DNA of 64,000 nt from Bacillota bacterium (GTDB taxonomy: Bacteria > Bacillota > Clostridia > Peptostreptococcales > Anaerovoracaceae): contig JAEZLP010000069.1 in assembly GCA_023415235.1 (NCBI GenBank), positions 101,816-165,815 on the forward strand, in the 5' to 3' direction. Every line of letters starts with the position of its first letter. Within the stretch, counting starts at the first letter, position 1. The position numbers and the translations under genes are program-made. Positions 1 to 8,176 of this stretch are shown here, one piece after another. A model generated the notes under the pieces. It was not told the DNA's origin and searched no databases. It saw only the letters and a list, made by a program, of their open reading frames with translations.

Positions 1-2443
1 CAAGGTAATGATCCTCCGTCAACGTTCCGTAATCTCCCGTATGCAGCCATCCGTCCTCCAGCGGCGACTCGCCGTCATCTGCAAAAAAACGGCCGTTCAT
101 ATACCCCTTCATGACCTGCGGACCCTTCACCAGCACTTCCCCATCGGATGCGATCCTGATCTGTGTATCGGGAAGCGGTTCCCCTACCGTATCAATCCTG
201 TTGGCCATATGGCGGTTCAGCGTGATCAACGGCGCCTCTGTCAGGCCATAGGCGTTATGGACCTCTATCCCTATGAACCGCAAATTTTGAAGGAGCTCCA
301 TACTCACTGGCGCGGAACCGACGATCAGTTGGGCGCAGCGGTCGATACCGGCCTTCCTTCTAACGGCAAAGCCGAGAAGTCTGCCCAGCAGCTGCTTCAT
401 AACGCTTCTGCTGCTTCGGTACCAACGGCCTATGGTGCTTTGCTCCGCGCTTTCCCAGACCTTTTCATAAAACCTGGGCACCGAGAAAAAGACGGTGGGT
501 CTGATTTTCGGAAGCGCCTTCTGCAAATCACGGAAATTTTCCAGATAGTAAATTTCGATGGGGGCGGGAGAAAAGTAAATGGCATAAGACGCCAGGATCC
601 CCTCCACCACATGGTTCATCGGAAGAAAGGACAGATAGGTGATTCTTCGGGTGCGCGCCTTCCATGGCGGCAGGGATGCAAGGGATTCGGCCATGCTTCG
701 AAGGCCGGCGTGATCAAAGGCCGCCGCCTTCGGTTTGCCTGTGGTTCCCGAGGTATATCGCAGTGTGGCAAGGTCCCCAAAGCCGACAGGGGCAGCTTTT
801 AGCGCATCCGCCTCCCCTTTGCCGGACTCTGCGCCATATCCTAAAAATTCATCCCATTCCAGATGGCTTCCCGCAACCGTGTTTCTGCAGAAGGATACTA
901 CAGGAATGTTCAAGCCGGCACCGGAGATCTGTTCAAGGATTTCGGGCACTCCCGCAAATAAAATTACCGAGCCGCTTTCCCGGATGATTTCTATTAATTC
1001 TGGGACCGGACTGCTGTAGTACAAGGGTACGCTGACGCATCCGCTCAATCCTGCGGCGACATCAATGACAAAATACCGGGAACAGTTAAACCCGACCACT
1101 GCAATCCGCTGACCGGGCTTTGCGCCCAATCCATGCAATGCAGAGACCGCCATTCTGATCTCTTTTCTGATTTCCTCAGGACTTCGGGAAACCATCTTTC
1201 CCGAGATGATATCGTGGAAGCAAACCAGTCTGCTTTTTCCTGACAATCTAAAATAGGCCTGCTCATGGACGGTTCGCTCCGATCTGTGCATAAAACCGCT
1301 GCTGCAGGCGTATGTAAGAATATTGGGGAAAAAATCCCGCCAGCTCCCCTGATACCTGCTCATGATCCGGTCGATATTGTCACGCCGATAGACTCTGTCT
1401 TCTTCAAAATAAGAGGAAAGGGAAAGCAGGGAGCGAAAGGCGCTTTTTCTTCGCAAGAAACGAGTCATCCATCGGAAGTGACTGACCCGCAAGGGGATAA
1501 AGACAGGACGCGGGAGACGGACATGCAGCTTTTTCAGCGCCCATTTCCTGGTATATTCCATCATCTCCCCGACGGTGGGAAGCGCTTCGGCCGGAAGAGT
1601 AAGATGAAAGCAAAGGCCGGCTGCCGCCGGATCGAAGGTCAGTTCTGCGATCGCCTCCACCACATAGTCGCAGGGGACCATATTGATTTTCATGGAAGGA
1701 TTCACCGGAAAAAATTTTAGTTTGCCGGTGAGATATAAACGCAGCGGAAAGTAAAGGGTATTAAAGGTTTTTATCATTCCGTTCCTGGAATCGCCTACCA
1801 CCATACCGGGCCGAAACACAGAAACGGGAAGCTCCTCCGCCGCTTTCCTGACGAGAAGTTCCCCTTCATACTTGCTTTGTTCGTAATGGTTGGAAAAACC
1901 ATATCTGTCCGTAAGGTCAGACTCGGATACACTGCCTCTTCTTGCACCTGCCACATATGCGGTGGAAACATAGGAAAAACGGCTGAGACCATGGAGGAGA
2001 TGGATTCGGGAGGCCAGCTCCAACAGGTGTTTGACGCCTTCCACGTTGATTTTCCGAAGCTGATCCAGAGGTTCGTCAAGGCGGATGTCCGCCGCAAGAT
2101 GGATGATATGACCCACATTTTCTGCCAGCTCCTCATATTCCTGGCCGCTGAGCCCAAGCCCGGGAAGGCTCAGGTCTCCTTTCAGAACCCGGACCCGCCG
2201 GCCGATCTCTTTTATCATAACGGGCCAATCCTGCCAGATCCGTTCCAGCCTCCTTGCGGCGGCGGAGACGCTGTCTGCCCGGATCGGAACGATAACTGAA
2301 AGCTCCGTCCTTTCCAATATGAAACGGACCACCTGTGTTCCAAGAAACCCCGCGGCTCCGGTGATCAATACCGCTTTATCGTGATGAGCCGGCTTACTGG
2401 CTTGAATTGTCCTTGCTGTTTGATATGGAGCATCCGTTTTCAT
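1..2443 (-). CDS. Acyl reductase (SDR, NAD_binding_4-like) fused to acyl-CoA synthetase (AMP-binding); 3' end off the window
   Basis: One uninterrupted minus-strand frame of about 814 codons opens at ATG 2443 and leaves the left edge without a stop. Residues about 20-360 form an extended SDR of the fatty-acyl reductase/thioester-reductase type: glycine-rich nucleotide motif TGAAGFLG, a central STAYV, active-site YEQSK (Tyr-x-x-x-Lys) and FRPGMVVGDS. From about residue 420 an AMP-forming ligase follows, with YTSGTTGKPKA (A3), NAYGLTE-like and GWLHTGDYG (A7) motifs. The natural reading is activation of a long-chain acid plus reduction or epimerisation of an acyl group; this is inference. The order reductase-then-ligase is the reverse of carboxylic acid reductases. 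ATG overlaps the TGA of the upstream pyruvyl transferase by 4 nt, so translation is probably coupled. Alternatives are an OleD/OleC-like pair or a wax/alcohol pathway enzyme. Confidence 0.85.
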   Translation of the reverse strand, partial: MKTDAPYQTARTIQASKPAHHDKAVLITGAAGFLGTQVVRFILERTELSVIVPIRADSVSAAARRLERIWQDWPVMIKEIGRRVRVLKGDLSLPGLGLSGQEYEELAENVGHIIHLAADIRLDEPLDQLRKINVEGVKHLLELASRIHLLHGLSRFSYVSTAYVAGARRGSVSESDLTDRYGFSNHYEQSKYEGELLVRKAAEELPVSVFRPGMVVGDSRNGMIKTFNTLYFPLRLYLTGKLKFFPVNPSMKINMVPCDYVVEAIAELTFDPAAAGLCFHLTLPAEALPTVGEMMEYTRKWALKKLHVRLPRPVFIPLRVSHFRWMTRFLRRKSAFRSLLSLSSYFEEDRVYRRDNIDRIMSRYQGSWRDFFPNILTYACSSGFMHRSERTVHEQAYFRLSGKSRLVCFHDIISGKMVSRSPEEIRKEIRMAVSALHGLGAKPGQRIAVVGFNCSRYFVIDVAAGLSGCVSVPLYYSSPVPELIEIIRESGSVILFAGVPEILEQISGAGLNIPVVSFCRNTVAGSHLEWDEFLGYGAESGKGEADALKAAPVGFGDLATLRYTSGTTGKPKAAAFDHAGLRSMAESLASLPPWKARTRRITYLSFLPMNHVVEGILASYAIYFSPAPIEIYYLENFRDLQKALPKIRPTVFFSVPRFYEKVWESAEQSTIGRWYRSSRSVMKQLLGRLLGFAVRRKAGIDRCAQLIVGSAPVSMELLQNLRFIGIEVHNAYGLTEAPLITLNRHMANRIDTVGEPLPDTQIRIASDGEVLVKGPQVMKGYMNGRFFADDGESPLEDGWLHTGDYGTLTEDHYL

Positions 2444-3705
2444 AAAGTCGCCTCCCGGTTTACCAAGTTTTCAAGGAGTTTTTGATTCCGCTTTGCGCGT
2501 TCTTGATGAATCAGACTATTCTTTTCTAGGATTTCTCTCTGCCTCTCAGGCCCTCGCATAAGCTTTTTCGTTCGCTCCTCCAAAAGCTGAAAAAGCCCGG
2601 GAGCAGTGTGCTCTAAAAAGTACTCGTCGAAGATCCCCAGATCCTGATAAAGGTCTCTGAGCCTCTGATCATGGCCAATGGCGATCTGAGGCACCGCTGC
2701 TTCCAGGGAAAGCACCGCCGCATGATAGCGGGAAGTGATCAGCAGATCAAGACACCGCAGGATTGACGCCATTTGGGAGGCGTTGTATTCCATCGAAGAG
2801 AAAATCCGGGTCTTCTCCTGATTCCGCATGAAGGAGCGTATCATAAGTGTGAAATCTTCGTCCAGCTGCTCCATGCAGATCAAAGCAATCGATTTTTCGT
2901 GATTTTCAATCATATGGTCCGCAAACCGGGCATAATTCTCAGCCAGAGTTTTTCGACAGGACCGGCGCCGACGGGAGTCCGAGTAAAAATATGGCCAGCG
3001 GTAGCAGTTCTTTTTCCTGCCGAAAGGGCGGAACACAACCGGCCACAGATAAAAATCCACCGCGGCAAGGCCGATTACGCCATTCCTGGTCTCCGGCCAG
3101 CTGCCCGCTAGAAATTCCTTGTCTTGAGGATCCGGAGAAAAACCAAATGCGGAGTCGGCTGTCGCTTCGATCGGAGCGCTTACCTTCCAGCTCCTCAGAC
3201 GGTCCGCCGCAGCTTTTGTTCGTGTGATAATGAGATCCGTCCTGGATGCAATCCGGCGAACCAGTCTCTGGTTGAATGGGCTGAGAAATCCAGAATCAAC
3301 CGCATAGGCGACAATTGTTTTTCCTTTTATTCCCGCACAGGCGGTAACCCAGAGCCAAGCCCAGAGCAGACAGGAGCTCCAAGTATCCATGTAGCAGCTT
3401 CCTTCCGTCAGCAAAATCAGATCGTGCTCCCTCACCAGCTTGTATAGAGCAAAGAAAAACACTGTGGGATACTCTACAATCCTGAGATTGGGTTCCTCTT
3501 TGATGTATCTGCGAAGATTCTTTCCGCAAATCGTAGGAATTGTGATTGCAATTTCATCACCCATCACCTGCCTGATCTCTTGGATAATTGCCAACAGGCG
3601 GGCTTCCGAACCCGTATTGTTGGCTCCGTTATAACCCATCAGGAGAACTTTCCGAATTTCCGGGGCATCGGTTATTCCAGTACCGATTTGTTTCTTTTCT
3701 TTCAT
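2440..3705 (-). CDS. Polysaccharide pyruvyl transferase family protein
   Basis: A 421-residue cytosolic protein of the CsaB-like pyruvyl transferase family, which adds ketal pyruvate from PEP to cell-surface sugars. Visible family signs are the N-terminal GYNGANNTGSEA glycine-rich loop (about residues 23-35) and the C-terminal SRYHAAVLSLEAAVPQIAI block with the conserved Arg/His, followed by RLRDLYQDLG. It overlaps the gene before it and the gene after it by ATGA junctions, so the three are one translational unit. Pairing with an acyl ligase/reductase and a GMC oxidase suggests modification of a glycolipid or envelope polymer, but the substrate cannot be read from sequence. Some family members act as nucleotide-sugar glycosyltransferase-like enzymes instead. 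Confidence 0.83.
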   Translation of the reverse strand: MKEKKQIGTGITDAPEIRKVLLMGYNGANNTGSEARLLAIIQEIRQVMGDEIAITIPTICGKNLRRYIKEEPNLRIVEYPTVFFFALYKLVREHDLILLTEGSCYMDTWSSCLLWAWLWVTACAGIKGKTIVAYAVDSGFLSPFNQRLVRRIASRTDLIITRTKAAADRLRSWKVSAPIEATADSAFGFSPDPQDKEFLAGSWPETRNGVIGLAAVDFYLWPVVFRPFGRKKNCYRWPYFYSDSRRRRSCRKTLAENYARFADHMIENHEKSIALICMEQLDEDFTLMIRSFMRNQEKTRIFSSMEYNASQMASILRCLDLLITSRYHAAVLSLEAAVPQIAIGHDQRLRDLYQDLGIFDEYFLEHTAPGLFQLLEERTKKLMRGPERQREILEKNSLIHQERAKRNQKLLENLVNREATL

Positions 3706-4991
3706 GCATAAGACTCCGTAACTTTTTTCGCTACCCTTCCGGCCATTGCCATAATGGTGAGAATCGGGGGGTTGCCGAGAGATTCGGGGAACAGAGTTCC
3801 GTCCGCTACATAAAGGTTATCCGGCATTCCCGGATTGTGAAAGGACTCGGCTTCTTTTGCCGTCAACGGAAGCATACCGCTGGGATGTCCGGCATTGATC
3901 GTTCCCAGAAAGATGTCGTCCCGGTGGATTCCAAATCGGTTGAGAATCTCCCTGCAGAGCTCCACAGCCTGGCCCAGCCTCTCCTGATCCACCGCTGTCA
4001 GCTTTTTATTGATGCGGCTGCCATTGACGGTTCCGCTGCAGGTATCGGCAAGCTTTATCATCATAGTAACGATATCCGAGGCAGGATATCTCCAACTTTT
4101 ATGAAAAAAGAAGCTCAAGTAATCAAAATATGGCGCAAGGATCTCATGTTCCCTTTGTACCGCAAAGGGCATGGAAAGCTCCCTGTTCTGCAGGCTCCCC
4201 TTATGCCGGGCGGACACGCAGAGCACAGGATCCACAAAAAGTCTGCTTTGACATGGTATTCCGGAATTCTGCAGAATTACAGGCGTAGAAAAACCACCGG
4301 CGGCCAGTATGACGATATCTGCCGGAATGAATTCACTTTTTAGTCCGCGCTTTACCTCTACCCCCTTAGCCAGATTGTTTTCAATGACGACTCTCTCCGC
4401 TCTGCAGCGCAGAATCAGCTCCGCTCCGAGGCTTTGGGCGTCTCTGATAAAGTGACGGCTATCCCATTTTACTCCGTACCGGCATCCCATCACACATTTG
4501 CCGCAGCCGGTGCATCGGCTGTAATCCCCCAGTTTAGGCAGCGGACTTGGATGTAAATCCATTTCTTCACAGATTTCAAACAACCTTCTGGAGGCAGGCT
4601 GCCATTTGTCCCTGTGATCATATGTAATAGGAATCTCCCGCAGCAGTTCCTGAAATTCGCTGTCAAGATCGATCCCCAGCTCCTTCAGCCCCTGGTCCTG
4701 ACGCAGGGCATTCCCAGCGGACAGCGTGGTTGTCCCGCCCAGGCCGCTTCCATTCACCATAACCATTTTATCTTCCGTTTTCCGCACCTTCATGTTGGGG
4801 AAGAGCAGCTGTATCTCCCGCTCATCGAAAAACAGTTCTGTCATCCTCATCTTCTCCAGCACTGGAAATGAAAAGGTAAAGGGTTTGAATTCTCCTCCGG
4901 CTTCCAGGATCGTGACCCGAAACCTGCCCTGGAGTTTTTTGGCGGCTGTGGCTCCCCCGGCGCCGCTGCCCACAATCAATACATGTTTCAC
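3702..4991 (-). CDS. GMC-type FAD-dependent oxidoreductase with Cys cluster
   Basis: About 429 residues. The N-terminus has the FAD-binding dinucleotide fold motif VGSGAGGATAA and an ILEAG strand end. The C-terminus has the GMC signature NLYVADGTLFPESLGNPP, then LTIMAMA. Around residues 160-175 is CTGCGKCVMGCRYGVK, a Cys-rich motif seen in long-chain alcohol oxidase and related GMC proteins that may bind an Fe-S cluster. The most upstream start in frame is a TTG only 1 nt after AAGGAG. GTG at 4991 lies 7 nt after it and is the more likely start. The nearest described relatives by motif oxidise alcohols such as long-chain alcohols or sterols; with a neighbouring acyl reductase/ligase, a long-chain alcohol or aldehyde substrate is a reasonable guess. 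It overlaps the pyruvyl transferase by 4 nt. Confidence 0.82.
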   Translation of the reverse strand: MKHVLIVGSGAGGATAAKKLQGRFRVTILEAGGEFKPFTFSFPVLEKMRMTELFFDEREIQLLFPNMKVRKTEDKMVMVNGSGLGGTTTLSAGNALRQDQGLKELGIDLDSEFQELLREIPITYDHRDKWQPASRRLFEICEEMDLHPSPLPKLGDYSRCTGCGKCVMGCRYGVKWDSRHFIRDAQSLGAELILRCRAERVVIENNLAKGVEVKRGLKSEFIPADIVILAAGGFSTPVILQNSGIPCQSRLFVDPVLCVSARHKGSLQNRELSMPFAVQREHEILAPYFDYLSFFFHKSWRYPASDIVTMMIKLADTCSGTVNGSRINKKLTAVDQERLGQAVELCREILNRFGIHRDDIFLGTINAGHPSGMLPLTAKEAESFHNPGMPDNLYVADGTLFPESLGNPPILTIMAMAGRVAKKVTESYA

Positions 4992-5002
4992 ATCCAATCT
5001 CC

Positions 5003-5623
5003 TTATTCCTTGCTTTCCTCGATTCTTTCCGAGGAATTATGATACCTTCCGTTTAATCCGGTCTGCCCGACAATCGTTCCGCAGCAGCAGTCAGGGCCCT
5101 CTGTGATCCTTTGCGTAAAGGTCAGTTTTCCTCCTCCGGTCAAACCGGCCGCGAGTCCTTCATCCAGAGAAGAAATCAGCGCACAGGTTTCCGGTGAGTA
5201 ATAATTGCTGAAAAAACACTCCGTAATCTTAAATTTGCATTGATCCGCTCCCGCTTCCTTCAGATCGTTCGGCCTGGCTGCATCATAGCGGAACCTGATT
5301 CCGATCAGCTGGTATATCAGCACAAGCGCGTTCATTGATCCGTCCCATGTCCGGATATGCAAGCCTCTTCCAAGTTCCCTCCCGAAACGATAGGCGTGAT
5401 CGTACAGACGGATTTTGACTTCCTCTGCCGGAATGGTTCCCTGCAGACAGCGCTGTGCCTGGTTTTTTGTAAATTCCGCATACTTCAATAGACAAGCATC
5501 ATATGTCAGTCGATGCAATTCGGGCATTTCTGCCAAAAAAGCATCGGCCGTGAGTTGGAACAATTCCTTCAGTTTTTTCTTCCTGAAAAGATAAGCCAGC
5601 CAGCTTCTCATTTTATCGATCAT
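5003..5623 (-). CDS. L-2-amino-thiazoline-4-carboxylate hydrolase-like protein
   Basis: 206 residues; first gene of the operon, with AAGGAG 9 nt before ATG. The C-terminal half (YYSPETCALISSLDEGLAAGL, then a TEGPDCCCG ending) resembles the ATC_hydrolase family, named for L-2-amino-thiazoline-4-carboxylic acid hydrolase but found in many unrelated contexts. Such proteins often accompany other enzymes as small accessory subunits. Cys residues near the C-terminus (positions about 188-191) may be catalytic or metal-binding. Its role with the GMC oxidase and reductase-ligase is unknown. No signal peptide or membrane segment is visible. Confidence 0.6.
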   Translation of the reverse strand: MIDKMRSWLAYLFRKKKLKELFQLTADAFLAEMPELHRLTYDACLLKYAEFTKNQAQRCLQGTIPAEEVKIRLYDHAYRFGRELGRGLHIRTWDGSMNALVLIYQLIGIRFRYDAARPNDLKEAGADQCKFKITECFFSNYYSPETCALISSLDEGLAAGLTGGGKLTFTQRITEGPDCCCGTIVGQTGLNGRYHNSSERIEESKE

Positions 5624-5680
5624 ACAGAAGAGCTCCTTACGAATATTTGAGGAGAAAGCAACATGCTTAAATCGGCTTTC

Positions 5681-5709
5681 ACTATATCGTCGCCTTACCT
5701 ATTTGTCAA
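5681..5709 (-). promoter_or_regulatory. SigA-type promoter of the left-edge operon
   Basis: On the minus strand TTGACA (5709-5704) is followed after 17 nt by TATAGT (5686-5681). Transcription would start near 5674, about 50 nt before the ATG at 5623. It is the best vegetative promoter match in this part of the window and shows that the four genes at the left edge form one operon. Confidence 0.75.
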
Positions 5710-5734
5710 TAGTTTCCAAAAAATATCCACATGG

Positions 5735-5760
5735 AAAAACCGGCTCAATGGAGCCGGTTT
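5735..5760 (-). terminator. Rho-independent terminator
   Basis: A perfect 10-bp stem, AAACCGGCTC and its complement, encloses a 4-nt loop and ends in a run of T on the minus strand. It lies just after the stop of the decayed helicase frame and just before the operon promoter at 5709, so it insulates that promoter. Confidence 0.8.
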
Positions 5761-5780
5761 ATTCTTCTTATTCGTCCCTT

Positions 5781-5997
5781 CTATATCAAATCGGTGAATT
5801 CACCGGTGCAGGTCAGGTATAATCGGTGCATTGCTCTGGTGCATGTGACAACTCTGCCGCCTGCCTGTCGGATTTAAGGATGATTCCCAGACTTCCGCCG
5901 CCACTGTTCTGAAATGCCTCGATTTTTTCCTTGATCCTCCTGAGTTCCTCCTGAGAGTCTTTGCATTGAATCAGCTCCGGTGCATCCCCATGCCGCC
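5781..5997 (-). pseudogene. HelD-like UvrD-family helicase, internally deleted C-terminal remnant
   Basis: Read on the minus strand, one frame encodes RHGDAPELIQCKDSQEE and then SLGIILKSDRQA. After a frame change near the middle, the adjacent frame encodes VVTCTRAMHRLYLT, CTGEFTDLI and a stop. These match two separate parts of the last third of HelD/UvrD-like helicases: the pre-motif region and motif VI (CTRALH-type). The 60-80 residues that should lie between them are missing and the frame shifts at the junction. No start or upstream helicase domain is present. A terminator follows the stop, as for an ancestral intact gene. Non-functional. Confidence 0.7.
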
Positions 5998-6020
5998 AAA
6001 AAGCCCCGGTTGGGGCTTTT
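5998..6020 (-). terminator. Rho-independent terminator of the GHL10 gene
   Basis: On the minus strand the stem AAAAGCCCC / GGGGCTTTT with loop AACC is followed by T residues. It lies 11 nt after the stop of the glycoside hydrolase gene. Confidence 0.8.
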
Positions 6021-6030
6021 CATTCATATC

Positions 6031-7686
6031 CTATAAAACTTCCTGTAAATTCGCAACTTCCTTTTGAGCTTCGCTCTTGTTGAATATGGCATATCTGAAA
6101 AATGCAAATCCGTCGACTTTGCCGGTAGCCCTTGCCGTCTTCACTTGTCTCGCTATGATATCATCGTAGCGAAGCCATTCCGATACCGGATTGTTGTCGG
6201 AAACGTTGGTTCCCGCGTTGGCTATATTCAAACCGACATAGAGCTTCACATCACCCCTTGACGCGAGTTCGATCCAGGTTTTCAGATTATTCTCGTAGGC
6301 ATATGCAGCAAGATTGCCCGCGGAGTCTTTTCTTTCAAAACCCCAGTAAAGCTGCGGCATGATGTAGTCCACGTAGCCTGAAGTTGACAGCCACCTGTCA
6401 ATATCTACAAAATTGGCGTTGTTCTTTCGCAGATTGTCCAGATTGCCTGCGGGGCTGATCCCAAATTCAATGTCGGCGTCGGCTTTCTTAATTGTAGAAT
6501 AGACATCGGCAACCAGCAGATTGATGTTGTTCCTGCGCCAGTCCGCAATACTCTGGCTGCTTCCCAGAATGTCATATTCCGGCTTGTCAAAACAAAGCGA
6601 CGGATCGCTGTCGTTCAGAGACGGATAAAAATAGTCATCAAAATGGATGCCGTCCACATCATATTCTGCTACGATTTCCTCGATCCCCGCCGTAATCATC
6701 TCCCTGACCTGCGGCACTGCAGGATTCAGGTAGTATTCCCCTTTATGTAATAGAACCCATCGGTCATTGGATGGATCATTGTCGGAAAGCCAAACCTTGG
6801 CCGGACTGCTTGCCGCCGTCTGATTCCAATAGCACCCGTATCCCGTCACTCTGAAGGGATTCAGCCAGGCATGAAATTCAAGTCCCCTGCTGTGCGCCGC
6901 CGAAATCATATAGTCAAGCGGATCGTATCCCGGATTTACGCCTTGCGTCCCGCTGGCAAAAATAGACCATGGATAGTATTTGGAGGGATACATCGCGTCG
7001 CTGTGGGAACGGACGTGAACAATCACCGCATTCATACCCAGATCCACGCAGCGGTCAAACATGCTGTCCACGGCGCCCTTGAATCCGGCTTCATCTTTTG
7101 GCATTTCCATATACTCAAGATAGGAAATCCACATTGCGTCCAGTTCGCCGCTTCGCGAATTATGGCCGCCTCGTCCGGGCTCAATGGGCACGGTGCCGTC
7201 GGTTTTTACAATCACGGATCTGGTGTCATTGTCCCAGGATACGACTGCCCCGAAGGCTTCCAGCACCGCTCTGATGGGAAGATAAGTTCTTTCCTCCCGA
7301 ATCACCGCAGTGGTATCGTTTGTTACCGTTTCTCCGTTCACAAATATGTAAGCTTGTCCGATGGGCACCTGCACTGTAGTGCTTGATTTTCGTACAATAG
7401 CCGTAGAATTGAAGCTGTCCCATGCCACCTCTGCTCCAAAGGCCTCCATGACTCCGCGGAGCGGAACCAGCGTCCTGCTGTTTGAATCGATAAACGGTTC
7501 CCCGTAACCGCTCGGGAACTCCACCGATTTACCGTCAATGGTCACGCTGATGTCCGTACCCGCCTCCGATGCTTCACTATAAGAAACTCCATTCAGGGGG
7601 GAGAAGCATAGCAAGGCGACCATCAACGCAGCTGCAATTCTCCGTCCAGCCCTTGTGCCATAACCAAATCTCTTCATTTCTTTCAT
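6031..7686 (-). CDS. Secreted glycoside hydrolase-like 10 protein with copper amine oxidase N-like repeats
   Basis: About 551 residues. The ATG at 7686 is preferred because GAGG lies 11 nt upstream and the N-terminus then reads as a signal peptide (basic MKEMKRFGYGTRAGRR, then AAALMVALLCF). Residues about 50-165 hold two copies of the copper amine oxidase N-terminal-like domain, recognisable by LVPLRGVMEAFGA and YLPIRAVLEAFGA; in Clostridia these are wall-stalk modules, not oxidases. Residues about 180-550 are a GHL10 (DUF187) domain: MWISYLEYM, FHAWLNPFR, the acidic DGIHFDDYFYP and YVDYIMPQLYW. The likely job is cleaving peptidoglycan or another envelope glycan outside the cell. A promoter is visible about 260 nt upstream and the leader holds a 28-bp repeat. 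Confidence 0.87.
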   Translation of the reverse strand: MKEMKRFGYGTRAGRRIAAALMVALLCFSPLNGVSYSEASEAGTDISVTIDGKSVEFPSGYGEPFIDSNSRTLVPLRGVMEAFGAEVAWDSFNSTAIVRKSSTTVQVPIGQAYIFVNGETVTNDTTAVIREERTYLPIRAVLEAFGAVVSWDNDTRSVIVKTDGTVPIEPGRGGHNSRSGELDAMWISYLEYMEMPKDEAGFKGAVDSMFDRCVDLGMNAVIVHVRSHSDAMYPSKYYPWSIFASGTQGVNPGYDPLDYMISAAHSRGLEFHAWLNPFRVTGYGCYWNQTAASSPAKVWLSDNDPSNDRWVLLHKGEYYLNPAVPQVREMITAGIEEIVAEYDVDGIHFDDYFYPSLNDSDPSLCFDKPEYDILGSSQSIADWRRNNINLLVADVYSTIKKADADIEFGISPAGNLDNLRKNNANFVDIDRWLSTSGYVDYIMPQLYWGFERKDSAGNLAAYAYENNLKTWIELASRGDVKLYVGLNIANAGTNVSDNNPVSEWLRYDDIIARQVKTARATGKVDGFAFFRYAIFNKSEAQKEVANLQEVL

Positions 7687-7725
7687 AATCCCATACCTCG
7701 CATTTTCCTGTTCTGATTCTGTTTC

Positions 7726-7843
7726 GTCAATTTTTATTTCGTTTTCAATCATGCTCGCTATCAATTTCTGTTTTTATCAAGTTCTCAATCAATTTCTGTT
7801 TCAATTAAATTATCAATCAATTTTTCAATAAATTCCTTCTTGG
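7726..7843. repeat. AT-rich 28-bp tandem repeat in the GHL10 leader
   Basis: The motif ATCAATTTCTGTTT, or a variant, starts at 7760, 7788 and 7816, an exact 28-bp period, in a very AT-rich stretch of the 5' leader. The rest of 7844-8094 holds only the two divergent promoters listed separately; no further gene was seen in the roughly 490-nt interval 7687-8176. Confidence 0.55.
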
Positions 7844-7954
7844 TTTCCGGATATAGGCAAAAAAATAACCCGTCTTACTCTTATTCTTGTAAAACCGGTC
7901 TTTTCATTATCCCCAAGCACCCCCCCTGATCCATAAACTTGAAATCTTAATGCT

Positions 7955-7983
7955 ATTATAAGAGAAAATGCTCGTTTTTTCAA
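7955..7983 (-). promoter_or_regulatory. SigA-type promoter for the GHL10 gene
   Basis: On the minus strand TTGAAA (7983-7978), 17 nt, then TATAAT (7960-7955). Transcription would start near 7948 and leave a long leader of about 260 nt. Confidence 0.7.
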
Positions 7984-8094
7984 AGAATATTTTGTCTTAA
8001 CCCCTTATCGGCGCAACAATGCGATTCTTTCATTGGATCGAAAAATTCCCTCAATTGAAAAGTTGTTTCAGCGTGAAAGATTAAAGAGGAACAG

Positions 8095-8124
8095 TTTTAC
8101 TCATATTAATTATCGTGCTATAAT
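8095..8124 (+). promoter_or_regulatory. SigA-type promoter for the CofE-like gene
   Basis: A consensus TATAAT (8119-8124) is preceded after 17-18 nt by TTTTAC/TTTACT (8095-8101). The gene starts 52 nt downstream with AAGGAG before ATG. Confidence 0.6.
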
Positions 8125-8176
8125 GGCTGAGTAATCATAGTTATAAATAGTAATTCATCAGAAAAGGAGAATATAT

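Noticed and set aside
8..2299. Several plus-strand open frames of 90-260 codons across the left edge
   Set aside because: They are antisense to the continuous minus-strand reductase-ligase frame, lack family motifs and ribosome sites, and reflect its GC-rich codon pattern.
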